Shown: positions 9,223-18,757 of the stretch, one piece after another
Layout of the letters: each line of letters opens with the position of its first letter
Numbering within the stretch: the first letter of the stretch is position 1
NCBI RefSeq assembly: GCF_001509555.1
Contig: NZ_LMAS01000001.1
Span: 466,971-530,970 of the forward strand
Direction: 5' to 3'
DNA from: Bacillus sp. FJAT-29937
GTDB lineage: Bacteria; Bacillota; Bacilli; Bacillales; Cytobacillaceae
DNA length: 64,000 bases
Made by a program: the position numbers and the translations under genes
The notes under the pieces: model-generated
Databases searched by the model: none
What the model was told of the DNA's origin: nothing
Seen by the model: the letters and a program-made list of their open reading frames with translations, nothing else

Positions 9223-10380
9223 TTATTCGACCCCAATAATGGTTTTTGCTATTGTACTTGGTTTTACTTCAATCATATCGTCTGGAACATTTTGACCATT
9301 TGTCATATAGGCAACACCTTTGTTGTATTTTGTGATCAAATTATACATCGCTCCGTAGCTGGATGTTTCATCCGCTTTTGTAAAAATAAATTTATCAATT
9401 TCTATAATGGAGAACTGTTCATATATATCTTCCATATCCCTTTGTTTTGAAGTAAGGGAGAGAACTAGGTATGTTTCCATGTCATGATCAAAATCAATGA
9501 CCTGCTTTAAATCTTCGACATATTGCTTGTTTCTAAAGTTTCTGCCTGCTGTATCGATTAGAACAAGATCATAATCATTGAACTGATTTGCAGCCTTTTT
9601 AAAATCATCAATTGTATAGCAGACTTCCATTGGCACATTCAAAATTTTGGCATATGTTTTTAATTGGTCAATCGCTGCAATACGATACGTATCTGTAGTG
9701 ATAAAGGCAACTGTCTTTTTATGATTGATGACACATTCAGCTGCAATTTTGGCCAAAGTGGTTGTTTTTCCAACACCTGTTGGTCCGACTACATTAATAT
9801 ACTTTTTCTTAAAGGAAATTCCTCCAAATGGTATTTCAGTAAGCTGATCAGCCATGTACTTTTCTAGCCAGGAATATACTTCATTAATCGATGCCTTTGC
9901 CCCATTTACATACCATTTTTCAAGAAGCAACGTTAGTATTTTGTTTTGAATGGTTTCATGAATGTCCTGTTCCTTTAATAATTTCTGCATGAGCTTTAAA
10001 TGTTCAGGGTAAACAGGCCCTATTTCCGAATTCGAAGCAGACATTGCCTTTAGCTGCGACTTTAATTCATTGATTTCTTTCATTATGTCTTCAGATGGCT
10101 TTTGATTATCGCTATTAACATTAATTACGTTCTCCATCTGCAAATTTCGATTCAAATTCGGAGCAGCCGAGGTCTTTGTTTTTGTGATTGTTTTCTGCTG
10201 GGAACTTCCCTGCTGATCGGCAGCTGCAATGACTTCGATCGTACGTTTTTTGAATAGCCCTAGGAAACCGCCAGACTGAACCTCTCTAGAATTTAAAATA
10301 ACTGCATCACTCCCAAGCTCAGCTCTTATTTGCTTCATCGCTTCAGCCATGGAAGGCGCAATATATTTTTTTACCTTCAA
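9223..10380 (-). CDS. flhF: SRP-type GTPase FlhF
   Basis: A 385-residue third member of the SRP GTPase family (with Ffh and FtsY, both also in this window). It marks the site of flagellar basal-body assembly. The N-terminal basic domain begins MKVKKYIAPSMAEAMKQIR. The NG domain carries P-loop [32 protein letters not shown] and TKADE. The ATG overlaps the flhA stop by 4 bases (ATGA), so translation is probably coupled. Confidence 0.96.
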   Translation of the reverse strand: MKVKKYIAPSMAEAMKQIRAELGSDAVILNSREVQSGGFLGLFKKRTIEVIAAADQQGSSQQKTITKTKTSAAPNLNRNLQMENVINVNSDNQKPSEDIMKEINELKSQLKAMSASNSEIGPVYPEHLKLMQKLLKEQDIHETIQNKILTLLLEKWYVNGAKASINEVYSWLEKYMADQLTEIPFGGISFKKKYINVVGPTGVGKTTTLAKIAAECVINHKKTVAFITTDTYRIAAIDQLKTYAKILNVPMEVCYTIDDFKKAANQFNDYDLVLIDTAGRNFRNKQYVEDLKQVIDFDHDMETYLVLSLTSKQRDMEDIYEQFSIIEIDKFIFTKADETSSYGAMYNLITKYNKGVAYMTNGQNVPDDMIEVKPSTIAKTIIGVE

Positions 10381-12413
10381 TCTATATTCACCACCCCTAC
10401 ACTCTGTACTTCTACATTTGCTTCAAGTTCGTTATACGAAAGAATTGGAATTTGCGGGAAATATCTTTCGGTTAATTGACGGACATACATTCTTACTGCA
10501 GGTGAACATAATACAATCGGTGTTTGTTCCATTAAGGACAATTGCTCTACCTGTGATGCGATTGATTCTAAGACGGATTGAGAAACAGTCGGATCCATCG
10601 ATAAATAATTGCCATGTTCCGTTTGTTGGATGCCTTCAGCAATTAGCTTCTCCACTTTTCCGGAAAGGGTTACCACTTTCAGGGATTCAGATCCTTGAGA
10701 AAATTGATTTGTGATTTGCCGTGCCAATGCTTGCCGGACATATTCTGTAAGTAATTCCGTGTCGCTAGTTACTTTGCCAAAGTCAGCTAATGTCTCGAAT
10801 ATAATTGGCAAGTTTCGAATAGATACATTTTCTTTTAGCAGCTTTGCCAGCACTTTCTGCACTTCTCCAACTGATAGCGGGTTTGGTGTAACTTCCTCAA
10901 CAAGAATTGGATAGCTTTCATTAAGATGATCTATCAATTGCTTCGTTTCTTGTCGTCCGATTAGTTCGTGGGCATTTCCCTTTATTACTTCTGTAATATG
11001 GGTTGAAACGACAGAAGGAGGATCCACGACTGTATAGCCAAATATTTCTGCCTGTTCTTTCATATCCTCTGTAATCCATTTAGCCGGCAGTCCGAATGAT
11101 GGCTCAATCGTATCAATGCCTTCAATAGAATCGTCCTCAATGCCAGGGCTCATCGCTAAATAATGATCTAGCAGCAGCTCGCCTCTCGCCATTTCATTTC
11201 CCTTGATTTTGAGCCTATATTCATTGGGCTGCAGCTGAATATTATCTCGTATTCGTACAACTGGAATAACTAAACCTAATTCTATCGCCAGCTGCCTTCT
11301 GATCATAACAATCCGATCAAGGAGATCTCCGCCTTGGTTGGCATCGGCTAACGGTATAAGTCCATATCCAAATTCAAATTCAATAGGATCCACGTTTAAT
11401 AAACTAACAACACTTTCTGGACTTTTCATTTCACCAGCTTCCAGCTCTTCCTCAATTTCCTGCAGCTGCTCCTTTCCTTGCTCAGGGGTACGGTTTATCA
11501 TATATCCCCCGATACATAGAAGCGCCGCAATGGGAATCGTCAGCAAATCACTTATTGGGGTAAACAGTCCTAATAAAAAGATCGTCCCAGCAGTCACATA
11601 CAGCATTTTTGGAAAGGCAAATAATTGAGTTGTAATATCTTTTCCAAGATTTCCATCCGAAGCTGCTCTAGTTACAACAATTCCTGTTGCAGTCGAAATA
11701 AGAAGTGCGGGAATTTGGCTCACAAGGCCATCCCCTACTGTTAACAGCGAAAATTTCGAGGCAGAATCAGCTACCGACAATCCAAGTTGCATTACACCGA
11801 TTACAATCCCAAAAATCAGGTTGATCAAGACGATAATGATTCCTGCGATGGCATCCCCTTTAACGAATTTACTAGCCCCATCCATTGACCCATAAAAATC
11901 CGCTTCTCTGCTTACCTTTTCACGGCGTGCTCGGGCTTCCTGCTCTGAAATCATCCCAGCATTTAAATCGGCATCAATACTCATCTGTTTCCCAGGCATC
12001 GCATCTAGGGTAAATCTGGCAGCAACCTCAGAAACACGCTCTGCTCCTTTAGTAATAACGATAAATTGAATAATGACTAAAATTAAAAATACAACTAGTC
12101 CGACAATAAGATTACCACCGACAACGAATGTACCAAATGTATGGACAACTCCTCCTGCATCCCCTGTTGAAAGGATCGAACGGGTTGTCGATACATTTAA
12201 TCCTAATCGAAAAAGTGTCAATAATAACAATAATGATGGAAATATCGAAAATTGAAGCGGCTCAGTCATATTCATAGTCGTCAGTAAAACTATGAGTGCC
12301 AATGTTATATTAATTAAGATTAGTATACTTAGAAGCCAAGTTGGAAAAGGGATAATAAGCATAGCTACAATTAAAATGACCGCTATTAATACGGATAAAT
12401 CTTTTCCTGACAT
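10377..12413 (-). CDS. flhA: Flagellar type III export protein FlhA
   Basis: A 678-residue inner-membrane component of the flagellar export gate, which handles chaperone-substrate complexes and the proton motive force. About eight membrane segments lie in residues 1-310, with the conserved FHIPEP-like loop (ARFTLDAMPGKQMSIDADLN). A large cytoplasmic domain follows (about 330-678). Length matches the family. The start follows an AGGAGAGG motif. It lies between flhB and flhF. Confidence 0.97.
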   Translation of the reverse strand: MSGKDLSVLIAVILIVAMLIIPFPTWLLSILILINITLALIVLLTTMNMTEPLQFSIFPSLLLLLTLFRLGLNVSTTRSILSTGDAGGVVHTFGTFVVGGNLIVGLVVFLILVIIQFIVITKGAERVSEVAARFTLDAMPGKQMSIDADLNAGMISEQEARARREKVSREADFYGSMDGASKFVKGDAIAGIIIVLINLIFGIVIGVMQLGLSVADSASKFSLLTVGDGLVSQIPALLISTATGIVVTRAASDGNLGKDITTQLFAFPKMLYVTAGTIFLLGLFTPISDLLTIPIAALLCIGGYMINRTPEQGKEQLQEIEEELEAGEMKSPESVVSLLNVDPIEFEFGYGLIPLADANQGGDLLDRIVMIRRQLAIELGLVIPVVRIRDNIQLQPNEYRLKIKGNEMARGELLLDHYLAMSPGIEDDSIEGIDTIEPSFGLPAKWITEDMKEQAEIFGYTVVDPPSVVSTHITEVIKGNAHELIGRQETKQLIDHLNESYPILVEEVTPNPLSVGEVQKVLAKLLKENVSIRNLPIIFETLADFGKVTSDTELLTEYVRQALARQITNQFSQGSESLKVVTLSGKVEKLIAEGIQQTEHGNYLSMDPTVSQSVLESIASQVEQLSLMEQTPIVLCSPAVRMYVRQLTERYFPQIPILSYNELEANVEVQSVGVVNID

Positions 12414-12486
12414 ACATTTCCTCTCCTAAAAAAGAAAAACCTGGCAAAGCTGAATTCCTGTTAGTTTCCAAGGTCTTTCTAAAGCA

Positions 12487-12504
12487 CTCTATAAATGTAT
12501 AGAG
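12487..12504 (-). other. Small hairpin in the flhB-flhA spacer
   Basis: The 95-base spacer between flhB and flhA begins with a perfect 7-bp inverted repeat (CTCTATA / TATAGAG, 4-base loop) just after the flhB stop codon. There is no U-run, so it is not a typical terminator. mRNA stabilisation or processing is possible but only inferred. Confidence 0.35.
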
Positions 12505-12508
12505 ATCA

Positions 12509-13594
12509 TTAAATTTTCTTTTTCATTCTATATACATGGGCAAGAATTTCCGCGACTGCTTTGAAAAATTCTTCTGGAATCGCATCTCCAATTTCCGCCT
12601 GACTATATAAAGCTCTCGCAAGAGGCCGATTTTCAACAGTTATAATATCCTTTTCCTTCGCTATCATTTTTATCTTTTGAGCAACAAAGTCGACCCCTTT
12701 TGCGACAACATAGGGTGCATCGAGTTTTGCCTCATCATATTTTAAAGCAACGGCGAAATGAGTCGGGTTCGTGATGACGACATCCGCGTTTGGAACTTCC
12801 TGCATCATTCTTCTCATCGCCATTTCCCGTTGTTTCTGTTTAATTTTTGATTTAATAAGGGGGTCCCCTTCAATATTTTTATACTCATCTTTAATATCTT
12901 GCTTTGACATTCGGATGTTTTTTTCAAAATCATATTTCTGATATAGGAAATCTAATATCGAAAGAAATAGCAGGGCACCTGAGGCATACAAACCCATTTG
13001 CACCGTTAAGCTGCCAATCGTTGCCAGCGCGGTTCCTACTGTATTTTGTGATAAGATCAGAATTTCATCTATTCTGTTCCATAAAACCATAAAGGTGATA
13101 ATGCCAACAAAGCCAATTTTTAAAATTGATTTAAAAAGTTCAACGATAGCCCTTACTGAAAAAATCCGTTTAAACCCTTTTATTGGATCTAGCTTTTCTA
13201 GTTTCGGCTGAATAGCTTCTGTAGAAAATAAAAATCCTACCTGGGCATAATTCGCGATAATTCCCGCAAGCATAGCTACTAGCATGATTGGGCCTAATAA
13301 GAATACAAGTTCTTTTAGGATAGCTAAAAATAGGATTTGTATATTTGCTTCAGTCAATTCCGTTAGCATTAGCTGACTAAAGGTATGAGTCATAATATAA
13401 AAAACAATATCCTTTAAATAGGAGCCCGCAAAAAGGAGAAATGTGAAAACACCTAATAAGACAACGGCCGTGTTAACATCCTGGCTCTTTGCAACTTGTC
13501 CTTTTTTCCTTGAATCCTGCCTTTTCTTCGGTGTTGCTTTTTCCGTTTTTTCTCCTGCAAAGAATTGCAGGTCTAACGTGATTAATCGTTTCAT
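12509..13594 (-). CDS. flhB: Flagellar export switch protein FlhB
   Basis: A 361-residue export-gate protein that switches substrate specificity from hook to filament. Four membrane segments occupy about 30-215. The cytoplasmic C-terminus holds the autocleavage motif NPTH in DVVITNPTHFAVALKYD. The N-terminus (LQFFAGEKTEKATPKKRQD) is typical. A second, stand-alone FlhB-C-like protein is encoded at 41451-41735. It starts 3 bases after the fliR stop codon. Confidence 0.97.
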   Translation of the reverse strand: MKRLITLDLQFFAGEKTEKATPKKRQDSRKKGQVAKSQDVNTAVVLLGVFTFLLFAGSYLKDIVFYIMTHTFSQLMLTELTEANIQILFLAILKELVFLLGPIMLVAMLAGIIANYAQVGFLFSTEAIQPKLEKLDPIKGFKRIFSVRAIVELFKSILKIGFVGIITFMVLWNRIDEILILSQNTVGTALATIGSLTVQMGLYASGALLFLSILDFLYQKYDFEKNIRMSKQDIKDEYKNIEGDPLIKSKIKQKQREMAMRRMMQEVPNADVVITNPTHFAVALKYDEAKLDAPYVVAKGVDFVAQKIKMIAKEKDIITVENRPLARALYSQAEIGDAIPEEFFKAVAEILAHVYRMKKKI

Positions 13595-13597
13595 CTG

Positions 13598-14374
13598 TTA
13601 GGTTCCCCCAATAATATCCATTAGGCCGCGCATCGTGCTTAACATCAATTCGAATAATTGGGAAACTACGAGCAGCATAATGCTCATTACTGCTAATAGA
13701 ACAATAAAGCTTACACCGATCTTCAATGGAAGTCCCACGACAAATACATTGAGCTGGGGAACGGTCCGCGCAACAATTCCCAAAGCAATATCTACTAAAA
13801 ACAAACTGCCTACTACTGGGATAGACATTTGAAAGGCAATAATAAACATAGAATTAAATGCTTTTACGACATATTCCGCCATGTTTTCATTCCCAAATGA
13901 AATCCACGGCTGTTCTAGAGGGATAAATTGATAGCTATAAAATACCCCATCTAACAATAAATGATGGCCATTGACAGTGAGTAAGAAAAAAAGGCCAATT
14001 GTGTATAAATATTGACCCATAAGCGGGCTTTGTGCACCTGTTTGCGGATCGATGACGTTTGCAATGGCAAACCCCATTTGAAAGTCAATAAAACCGCCGG
14101 CAATTTGTATGGCCGATAAAATCAAATACGCGATAAATCCAATTAAAAGCCCTACAAGCGCTTCTTTAATAATTAATAAAAAATAAAGACTGTCTATTTC
14201 TAACACAGGTGCATCAATGGTAAACACCATAATCAATGACATGAAAAAGCCTAAACCAATTTTTGCAGCTGTTGGTATGGAGCGATATGAAAAAAGGGGC
14301 ATCATCAGAAAAAAAGATGTTACCCTTACTAAAATAAGTAAAAAGGCCGGGAACGCCGGTAAGAAATTCACCAT
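13598..14374 (-). CDS. fliR: Flagellar export gate protein FliR
   Basis: A 258-residue integral membrane protein with about six hydrophobic segments (for example around 6-30, 40-55, 68-95, 175-200 and 210-240), including the conserved GGFIDFQMGFAIANVIDP. With FliP and FliQ it forms the core export channel. FliR and FlhB are separate genes here, not fused. It starts 4 bases after fliQ. Confidence 0.95.
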   Translation of the reverse strand: MVNFLPAFPAFLLILVRVTSFFLMMPLFSYRSIPTAAKIGLGFFMSLIMVFTIDAPVLEIDSLYFLLIIKEALVGLLIGFIAYLILSAIQIAGGFIDFQMGFAIANVIDPQTGAQSPLMGQYLYTIGLFFLLTVNGHHLLLDGVFYSYQFIPLEQPWISFGNENMAEYVVKAFNSMFIIAFQMSIPVVGSLFLVDIALGIVARTVPQLNVFVVGLPLKIGVSFIVLLAVMSIMLLVVSQLFELMLSTMRGLMDIIGGT

Positions 14375-14378
14375 ATGA

Positions 14379-14648
14379 TCATCCTACAAACCTAGTTAAA
14401 TTCGAAAATATTTCTCCAGCATATGAAAGCATATGGCTGAGCATCCACGGACCGAAGAAAACGAGTCCTGCTAAAACGGCAACAATTTTTGGAATAAACG
14501 CCAGTGTCTGTTCTTGTATTTGTGTTGTTGCTTGAAAGATACTAACGATTAACCCTACAACTAGCGCGAGCAGCAGCAAGGGACCACATATTAATAAAAC
14601 TGTCATAATTCCTTGTTCTGCAATTGTGATTACGGATTCAGGAGTCAT
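14379..14648 (-). CDS. fliQ: Flagellar export gate protein FliQ
   Basis: An 89-residue protein with two membrane segments (about 15-40 and 50-75), the usual size and layout of FliQ. The motif FQATTQIQEQTLAFIPKI is characteristic. It lies between fliP and fliR, as in nearly all flagellar operons. Confidence 0.96.
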   Translation of the reverse strand: MTPESVITIAEQGIMTVLLICGPLLLLALVVGLIVSIFQATTQIQEQTLAFIPKIVAVLAGLVFFGPWMLSHMLSYAGEIFSNLTRFVG

Positions 14649-14665
14649 TTATTATTTTCACCTGC

Positions 14666-15331
14666 TTAAAAGCTTTGTAAAAGAGATTTAACAACGAGAT
14701 ACCATCCATCCACCAGAACAAATAATAATATTTTAAATGGCAATGAAATCATCACAGGAGGCAGCATCATCATTCCCATCGACATAAGAACACTCGCAAC
14801 CACCATGTCAATCACGAGAAATGGAATAAAGATCATAAATCCAATTTGGAAAGCGGTTTTTATTTCACTAATGGCAAAAGCCGGGACAAGAGCAGTCAAC
14901 GGAATGTCCTCTATTGATTTAGGCGGCTCTGCTTTCGAATATTCAAGGAACAAAGCTAAATCCTTTTGTCTCGTATGGGCACTCATAAATTCCTTAAATG
15001 GAATGGATGCTTTTTCATATGCTTGTTCTAAATTAATTTCTTCATTAAATAATGGTGTAAGCGCCTCTTCATTCACTTGCTGAAAAGTAGGCGCCATAAT
15101 AAAAAATGAAAGAAATAAAGCTAGTCCGATTAGAACTTGGTTAGGAGGCATTTGCTGAGTGGCAAGCGCCGTTCTGACAAAGGAGAGAACAATTATGATT
15201 CTAGTAAAGCATGTCATTAAAATGAGAATGCTGGGTGCCAATGATAAAACTGTAAGCATTAATATAAGCTTTACAGATGTTGAAACATTGGCTGGCGAAC
15301 TATTGTTAAAAAACTCCATAAATTCATTCAT
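14666..15331 (-). CDS. fliP: Flagellar export gate protein FliP
   Basis: A 221-residue export-gate protein, the same length as B. subtilis FliP. Hydrophobic segments include SLAPSILILMTCFTRIIIVL and a C-terminal pair; the motif ALATQQMPPNQVLIGLALFL is diagnostic. It overlaps fliO by 4 bases, suggesting coupled translation. Forms the FliPQR channel in the centre of the MS ring. Confidence 0.97.
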   Translation of the reverse strand: MNEFMEFFNNSSPANVSTSVKLILMLTVLSLAPSILILMTCFTRIIIVLSFVRTALATQQMPPNQVLIGLALFLSFFIMAPTFQQVNEEALTPLFNEEINLEQAYEKASIPFKEFMSAHTRQKDLALFLEYSKAEPPKSIEDIPLTALVPAFAISEIKTAFQIGFMIFIPFLVIDMVVASVLMSMGMMMLPPVMISLPFKILLFVLVDGWYLVVKSLLQSF

Positions 15332-16017
15332 CGCTCGTCCGGCCCTTTCTTCTCCATTTCTTTGTATAATTGCTTTCTTCCTTTTGTGATATCTTCCAAT
15401 TGTTGTTTGAGTAAGCTTTGAAATTGTTTCCCTTGTTTCTCATCTGGCTGCACTTTTTTTCTAAGTTGAAGCACCTTTGTCACAATATCGCTTGGTTGGA
15501 CAAGCTGTTCCATCTTTTCGTTATAATCGGTCAGAATCTGATTATATTCCTCTTGATCTTCGATTTCTTTTAAAAGCTGTATGTTTTCTCCCACTCCAAC
15601 GATTAAAATTCGATTCCCGACCTTAATTAATTGAACCGAACGGTTTGTTCCTAATGCCGTACCGCCTAAATTCTCAACAAGCTGGGAGCTTTTATACATT
15701 TTACTTTTTTTATTAATCATTTTAAGAATAAAATATAGTAATCCTACAACAAAGACAGTGGCAAAAATCATTTTGACAAAATCAAAAAGATTCAATCCAA
15801 CCTTAACAGGTTGTTCCTTCTCGGCTGTTTCCTGTTTTTGAGGAAGCTGATCTTGATCGCATGCATCTGGATGTTCTATACAATCTTTTACACTATTTAC
15901 TTGCTCTGCATAGGCTGGTGCATGAATCCCTAGCAGAGCAATGCTAATGAATAACAGCGTAAAAATTGTCCGCTTGAAATATAGCAATTTACTGCACCCT
16001 CTAAATGAAATATTCAT
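15328..16017 (-). CDS. fliO: FliO/FliZ family export-apparatus protein
   Basis: A 229-residue protein with an N-terminal signal-like segment (about 17-37, ending APAYAEQ), a short acidic periplasmic part, one membrane helix (about 75-97) and a cytoplasmic domain with the FliO motif QLVENLGGTALGTNRSVQLI. A charged C-terminal coil follows. FliO assists assembly of the FliP ring. In B. subtilis this gene was called fliZ. It overlaps the cheY stop by one base (TAATG). Confidence 0.9.
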   Translation of the reverse strand: MNISFRGCSKLLYFKRTIFTLLFISIALLGIHAPAYAEQVNSVKDCIEHPDACDQDQLPQKQETAEKEQPVKVGLNLFDFVKMIFATVFVVGLLYFILKMINKKSKMYKSSQLVENLGGTALGTNRSVQLIKVGNRILIVGVGENIQLLKEIEDQEEYNQILTDYNEKMEQLVQPSDIVTKVLQLRKKVQPDEKQGKQFQSLLKQQLEDITKGRKQLYKEMEKKGPDER

Positions 16018-16379
16018 TAGCCTAAAGTTTTGGAGATAGCCTCGATCACACGGTCAGCCTGGAATGGTTTTACGATAAAATCCTTTGCCCCTGCCTGGAT
16101 CGCATCAATCACCATTGCCTGCTGCCCCATTGCGGAACACATAATAACTTTAGCATTTGGATTAATTTTTTTAATTTCTTTAAGGGCAGTAATTCCATCC
16201 ATTTCGGGCATCGTAATATCCATCGTCACTAAATCTGGCTGCGACTCTTTATACTTTTCCACTGCCTGAGCACCATCTGCTGCTTCTCCAACTACTTCAT
16301 AACCATTTTTTGTAAGAATATCCTTAATCATCATTCTCATAAAAGCTGCGTCATCTACAATTAAAATTCTGTGAGCCAT
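16017..16379 (-). CDS. cheY: Chemotaxis response regulator CheY
   Basis: A 120-residue single-domain receiver. The acidic pair is in ILIVDDAAFMR, the phosphoacceptor aspartate in LVTMDITMPEMDG, and Thr/Ser and Lys in IMCSAMGQQ and FIVKPF. In Bacillus CheY-P binds FliM to favour counter-clockwise rotation. It lies between fliY and fliO, away from the cheB-A-W-C-D group, as in B. subtilis. Confidence 0.96.
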   Translation of the reverse strand: MAHRILIVDDAAFMRMMIKDILTKNGYEVVGEAADGAQAVEKYKESQPDLVTMDITMPEMDGITALKEIKKINPNAKVIMCSAMGQQAMVIDAIQAGAKDFIVKPFQADRVIEAISKTLG

Positions 16380-16397
16380 GTTCTGTTAACCCCCGTG

Positions 16398-17723
16398 CTA
16401 TTTAAGTTTTTTTATTCGGTCACTTTGACTAATGATATCTGTTACACGTACTCCGAAGTTCTCGTCAATTACAACAACCTCTCCTTGAGCAATAAGGCGA
16501 TTATTGACTAGAATATCAACGGGTTCCCCTGCAAGCTTATCTAATTCAATGATTGATCCGGCAGATAACTCAAGAATTTCTTTCACTGATCGTTTTGTTC
16601 TGCCTAGCTCAACGGTTACTTGCAACGGAATATCAAGTAGCATGTTTAAATTTTTTGATTCCGATTCTTGCAGTGAATATGGTTCAAAGCTTGAAAATAC
16701 TGCAGGCTGAACAGTCGGCTGTACTCCGCCAGGTAACGAAGAACCAAAATGCTGTGGACCATTTGGATGGCTCGCTGCTTGTGGCGGCGGGTAATATGCT
16801 GGTTGTGCCTGATATGCTTGATGCACCTGTTGTACATGCTGACCTTGAGGTGCTTGCTGCCATCCCCCATTCGGTGGAACCATTTCTCTTTCTGAATAAG
16901 GATTTTGTGAATAACCATTTTCCTGAGCAAATGTCTCTTCAGGCTGTTTATCCAATGTTGCGGCGGTCTCTTGATACATTGAGAAAGAATCCGCAGCTTC
17001 CTTCATTGTACCTGAACTATTCTCTGGTTCTCCTCCCGGATTTAACAATTCATTGACTAAACTTTTAGCAAATTGCAGTGGTAAAAGCTGCATAATATTA
17101 GAGTCAATTAAATCCCCGATTTTCAAACGGAAGGAGATTTTCACTAAAATATCTTCTCCTGGAATGCGGTTTGTTCCCTCACCTTGAGGAACATCTAGCA
17201 TATCTATCGTTGGAGGTGAAATATCCACTCTTTTGCTAAAAATGGTAGACATAGATGTTGCAGCAGAACCCATCATTTGATTCATCGCTTCCTGCACAGC
17301 ACTTAGCTGGATCTCTCCCATCAGATCGGCTGGATTTAGCCCATTTCCGCCTAACATTAAATCAGCAATAATTGCTGCATCTGTTTGTTTAATGACTAAT
17401 AAATTACTTCCAGAAAATCCTTCCGTATAACTAACTTGGATTGCAACGTATGGATGTGGAAATTCTTCATGTAATTTTCTAGGCGGTATGGTTGTTACGG
17501 TAGGTGTCGTTATATCTACTTTTTGGTTCAGTAAGGTTGACAAGGCTGTTGCAGAGCTTCCAAACGAAATGTTCCCAATTTCTCCTAAAGCATCCTGCTC
17601 CATTAGAGATAGGAAATCTTCTACATTTAAAGTTTCGTCTAAAATTTCCGGCTCATCATCGTCATCTACCCCACGTAATAGTGCATCAATTTCATCTTGT
17701 GAAAGCATATCATCGCTCATCAT
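16398..17723 (-). CDS. fliY: Flagellar switch protein and CheY-P phosphatase FliY
   Basis: A 441-residue fusion. An N-terminal CheY-P-binding peptide (MLSQDEIDALLRG) is followed by a CheC-like phosphatase domain with two active centres (LGEIGNISFGSSATALSTLL and VQEAMNQMMGSAATSMSTIF). A Gln/His/Tyr/Pro-rich linker spans about 260-345, and a C-terminal FliN domain about 360-441 (LLDIPLQVTVELGRTKRSVK). It replaces FliN in the C-ring. It is longer than the B. subtilis protein as I recall it (about 378), mainly through the linker. The start overlaps fliM by 14 bases. Confidence 0.95.
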   Translation of the reverse strand: MMSDDMLSQDEIDALLRGVDDDDEPEILDETLNVEDFLSLMEQDALGEIGNISFGSSATALSTLLNQKVDITTPTVTTIPPRKLHEEFPHPYVAIQVSYTEGFSGSNLLVIKQTDAAIIADLMLGGNGLNPADLMGEIQLSAVQEAMNQMMGSAATSMSTIFSKRVDISPPTIDMLDVPQGEGTNRIPGEDILVKISFRLKIGDLIDSNIMQLLPLQFAKSLVNELLNPGGEPENSSGTMKEAADSFSMYQETAATLDKQPEETFAQENGYSQNPYSEREMVPPNGGWQQAPQGQHVQQVHQAYQAQPAYYPPPQAASHPNGPQHFGSSLPGGVQPTVQPAVFSSFEPYSLQESESKNLNMLLDIPLQVTVELGRTKRSVKEILELSAGSIIELDKLAGEPVDILVNNRLIAQGEVVVIDENFGVRVTDIISQSDRIKKLK

Positions 17724-18711
17724 CGTCGCCTCCCCCTTTCACGATGTCTAATACTTGAATAGCAAGTTTCTTGTTTACTTTGCCTGGCTGACCGAGAAAT
17801 TTAGGTATATCCCCTACTTTTACAAGTAAAGGCTGATCAATTGGTTTATTTAACTCTATAACATCACCAATATCTAGCATCAAAAAATCCTGAATGCTGA
17901 TTTCCGAATTGCCAAGTTCCCCGATTATAGAAACTTCCGCACGTTGGATATGCTTCTCAAGCATATCTAACTCTTCAGGAACCCTCTCCTTTTTATCTGT
18001 TTGCATCCAATAGTGCACAGATAGCTTCGGAATAATTGGCTCAAGGACGACATGTGGAATACAAATATTCATCATTCCGCTCGTTTCGCCAATTGTCGTA
18101 TTTAACGAGATGACTACAACCGTTTCATTCGGAGATACCATTTGCAGGAATTGTGGATTGACCTCGAAATCCATTAGCTGTGGATCAATTTCTTCAATAG
18201 TGCTCCAGGCCTCCATATAATTCTCAAATGCTCGTTCGAAAGCGGTAGACATAATTTTTGTTTCAATTTCTGTTAAAGTATCAACCTTATTGATACTCGA
18301 GCCTCTCCCGCCCATCATTCTGTCCATTAATGCGTAAGCAATATTAGGATTGACCTCCATCAGGATTCTTCCATCTAAAGGAGGCACCTCAAAAACATTT
18401 AAGATCGTCATTTTTGGAATGGACCTAATAAACTCTTCATACGGAATCTGATCGGCTGATGCGACAGTAATTTGCACATACGTTCTTAATTGGGCAGAGA
18501 AGAAAGTAGTTAACAGCCGCGCAAAGTTCTCATGGATCCTTGTTAAGCTTCTAATTTGGTCCTTTGAAAAGCGCAGTGCCCTTTTAAAGTCATAAACCTT
18601 TACTTTTTTCTCAGTCTGCTCTTTTTTGAGCTCATCTGCATCCATTTCTCCTGTGGACAATGCAGAAAGCAGCGCATCTATTTCACTCTGTGATAAAACT
18701 TCGCCTGACAT
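17710..18711 (-). CDS. fliM: Flagellar motor switch protein FliM
   Basis: A 333-residue C-ring protein that receives CheY-P. The N-terminal peptide LSQSEIDALLSAL is the CheY-P docking site. The CheC-like middle domain includes the GGRGSS loop, and the C-terminal FliN-like domain is at about 250-330. It lies 46 bases after fliL and overlaps fliY by 14 bases, fitting stoichiometric C-ring assembly. Confidence 0.96.
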   Translation of the reverse strand: MSGEVLSQSEIDALLSALSTGEMDADELKKEQTEKKVKVYDFKRALRFSKDQIRSLTRIHENFARLLTTFFSAQLRTYVQITVASADQIPYEEFIRSIPKMTILNVFEVPPLDGRILMEVNPNIAYALMDRMMGGRGSSINKVDTLTEIETKIMSTAFERAFENYMEAWSTIEEIDPQLMDFEVNPQFLQMVSPNETVVVISLNTTIGETSGMMNICIPHVVLEPIIPKLSVHYWMQTDKKERVPEELDMLEKHIQRAEVSIIGELGNSEISIQDFLMLDIGDVIELNKPIDQPLLVKVGDIPKFLGQPGKVNKKLAIQVLDIVKGGGDDDER

Positions 18712-18757
18712 GAAATCTCACCTCCAGCCTTTGACTATAAATTTTAATAATGTTGTT

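Noticed and set aside
9222-9236. TTG start for FlhG upstream of the flhF stop codon
   Set aside because: No Shine-Dalgarno precedes it, and the ATG at 9221 fits the usual N-terminus.
16553-17056. A 167-codon open frame on the plus strand opposite fliY
   Set aside because: It lies wholly within a well-supported gene, has no recognisable domain or Shine-Dalgarno, and its composition reflects the complement of fliY. The same holds for plus-strand frames opposite hslU (31838-32275), ffh (48793-49206) and many others.
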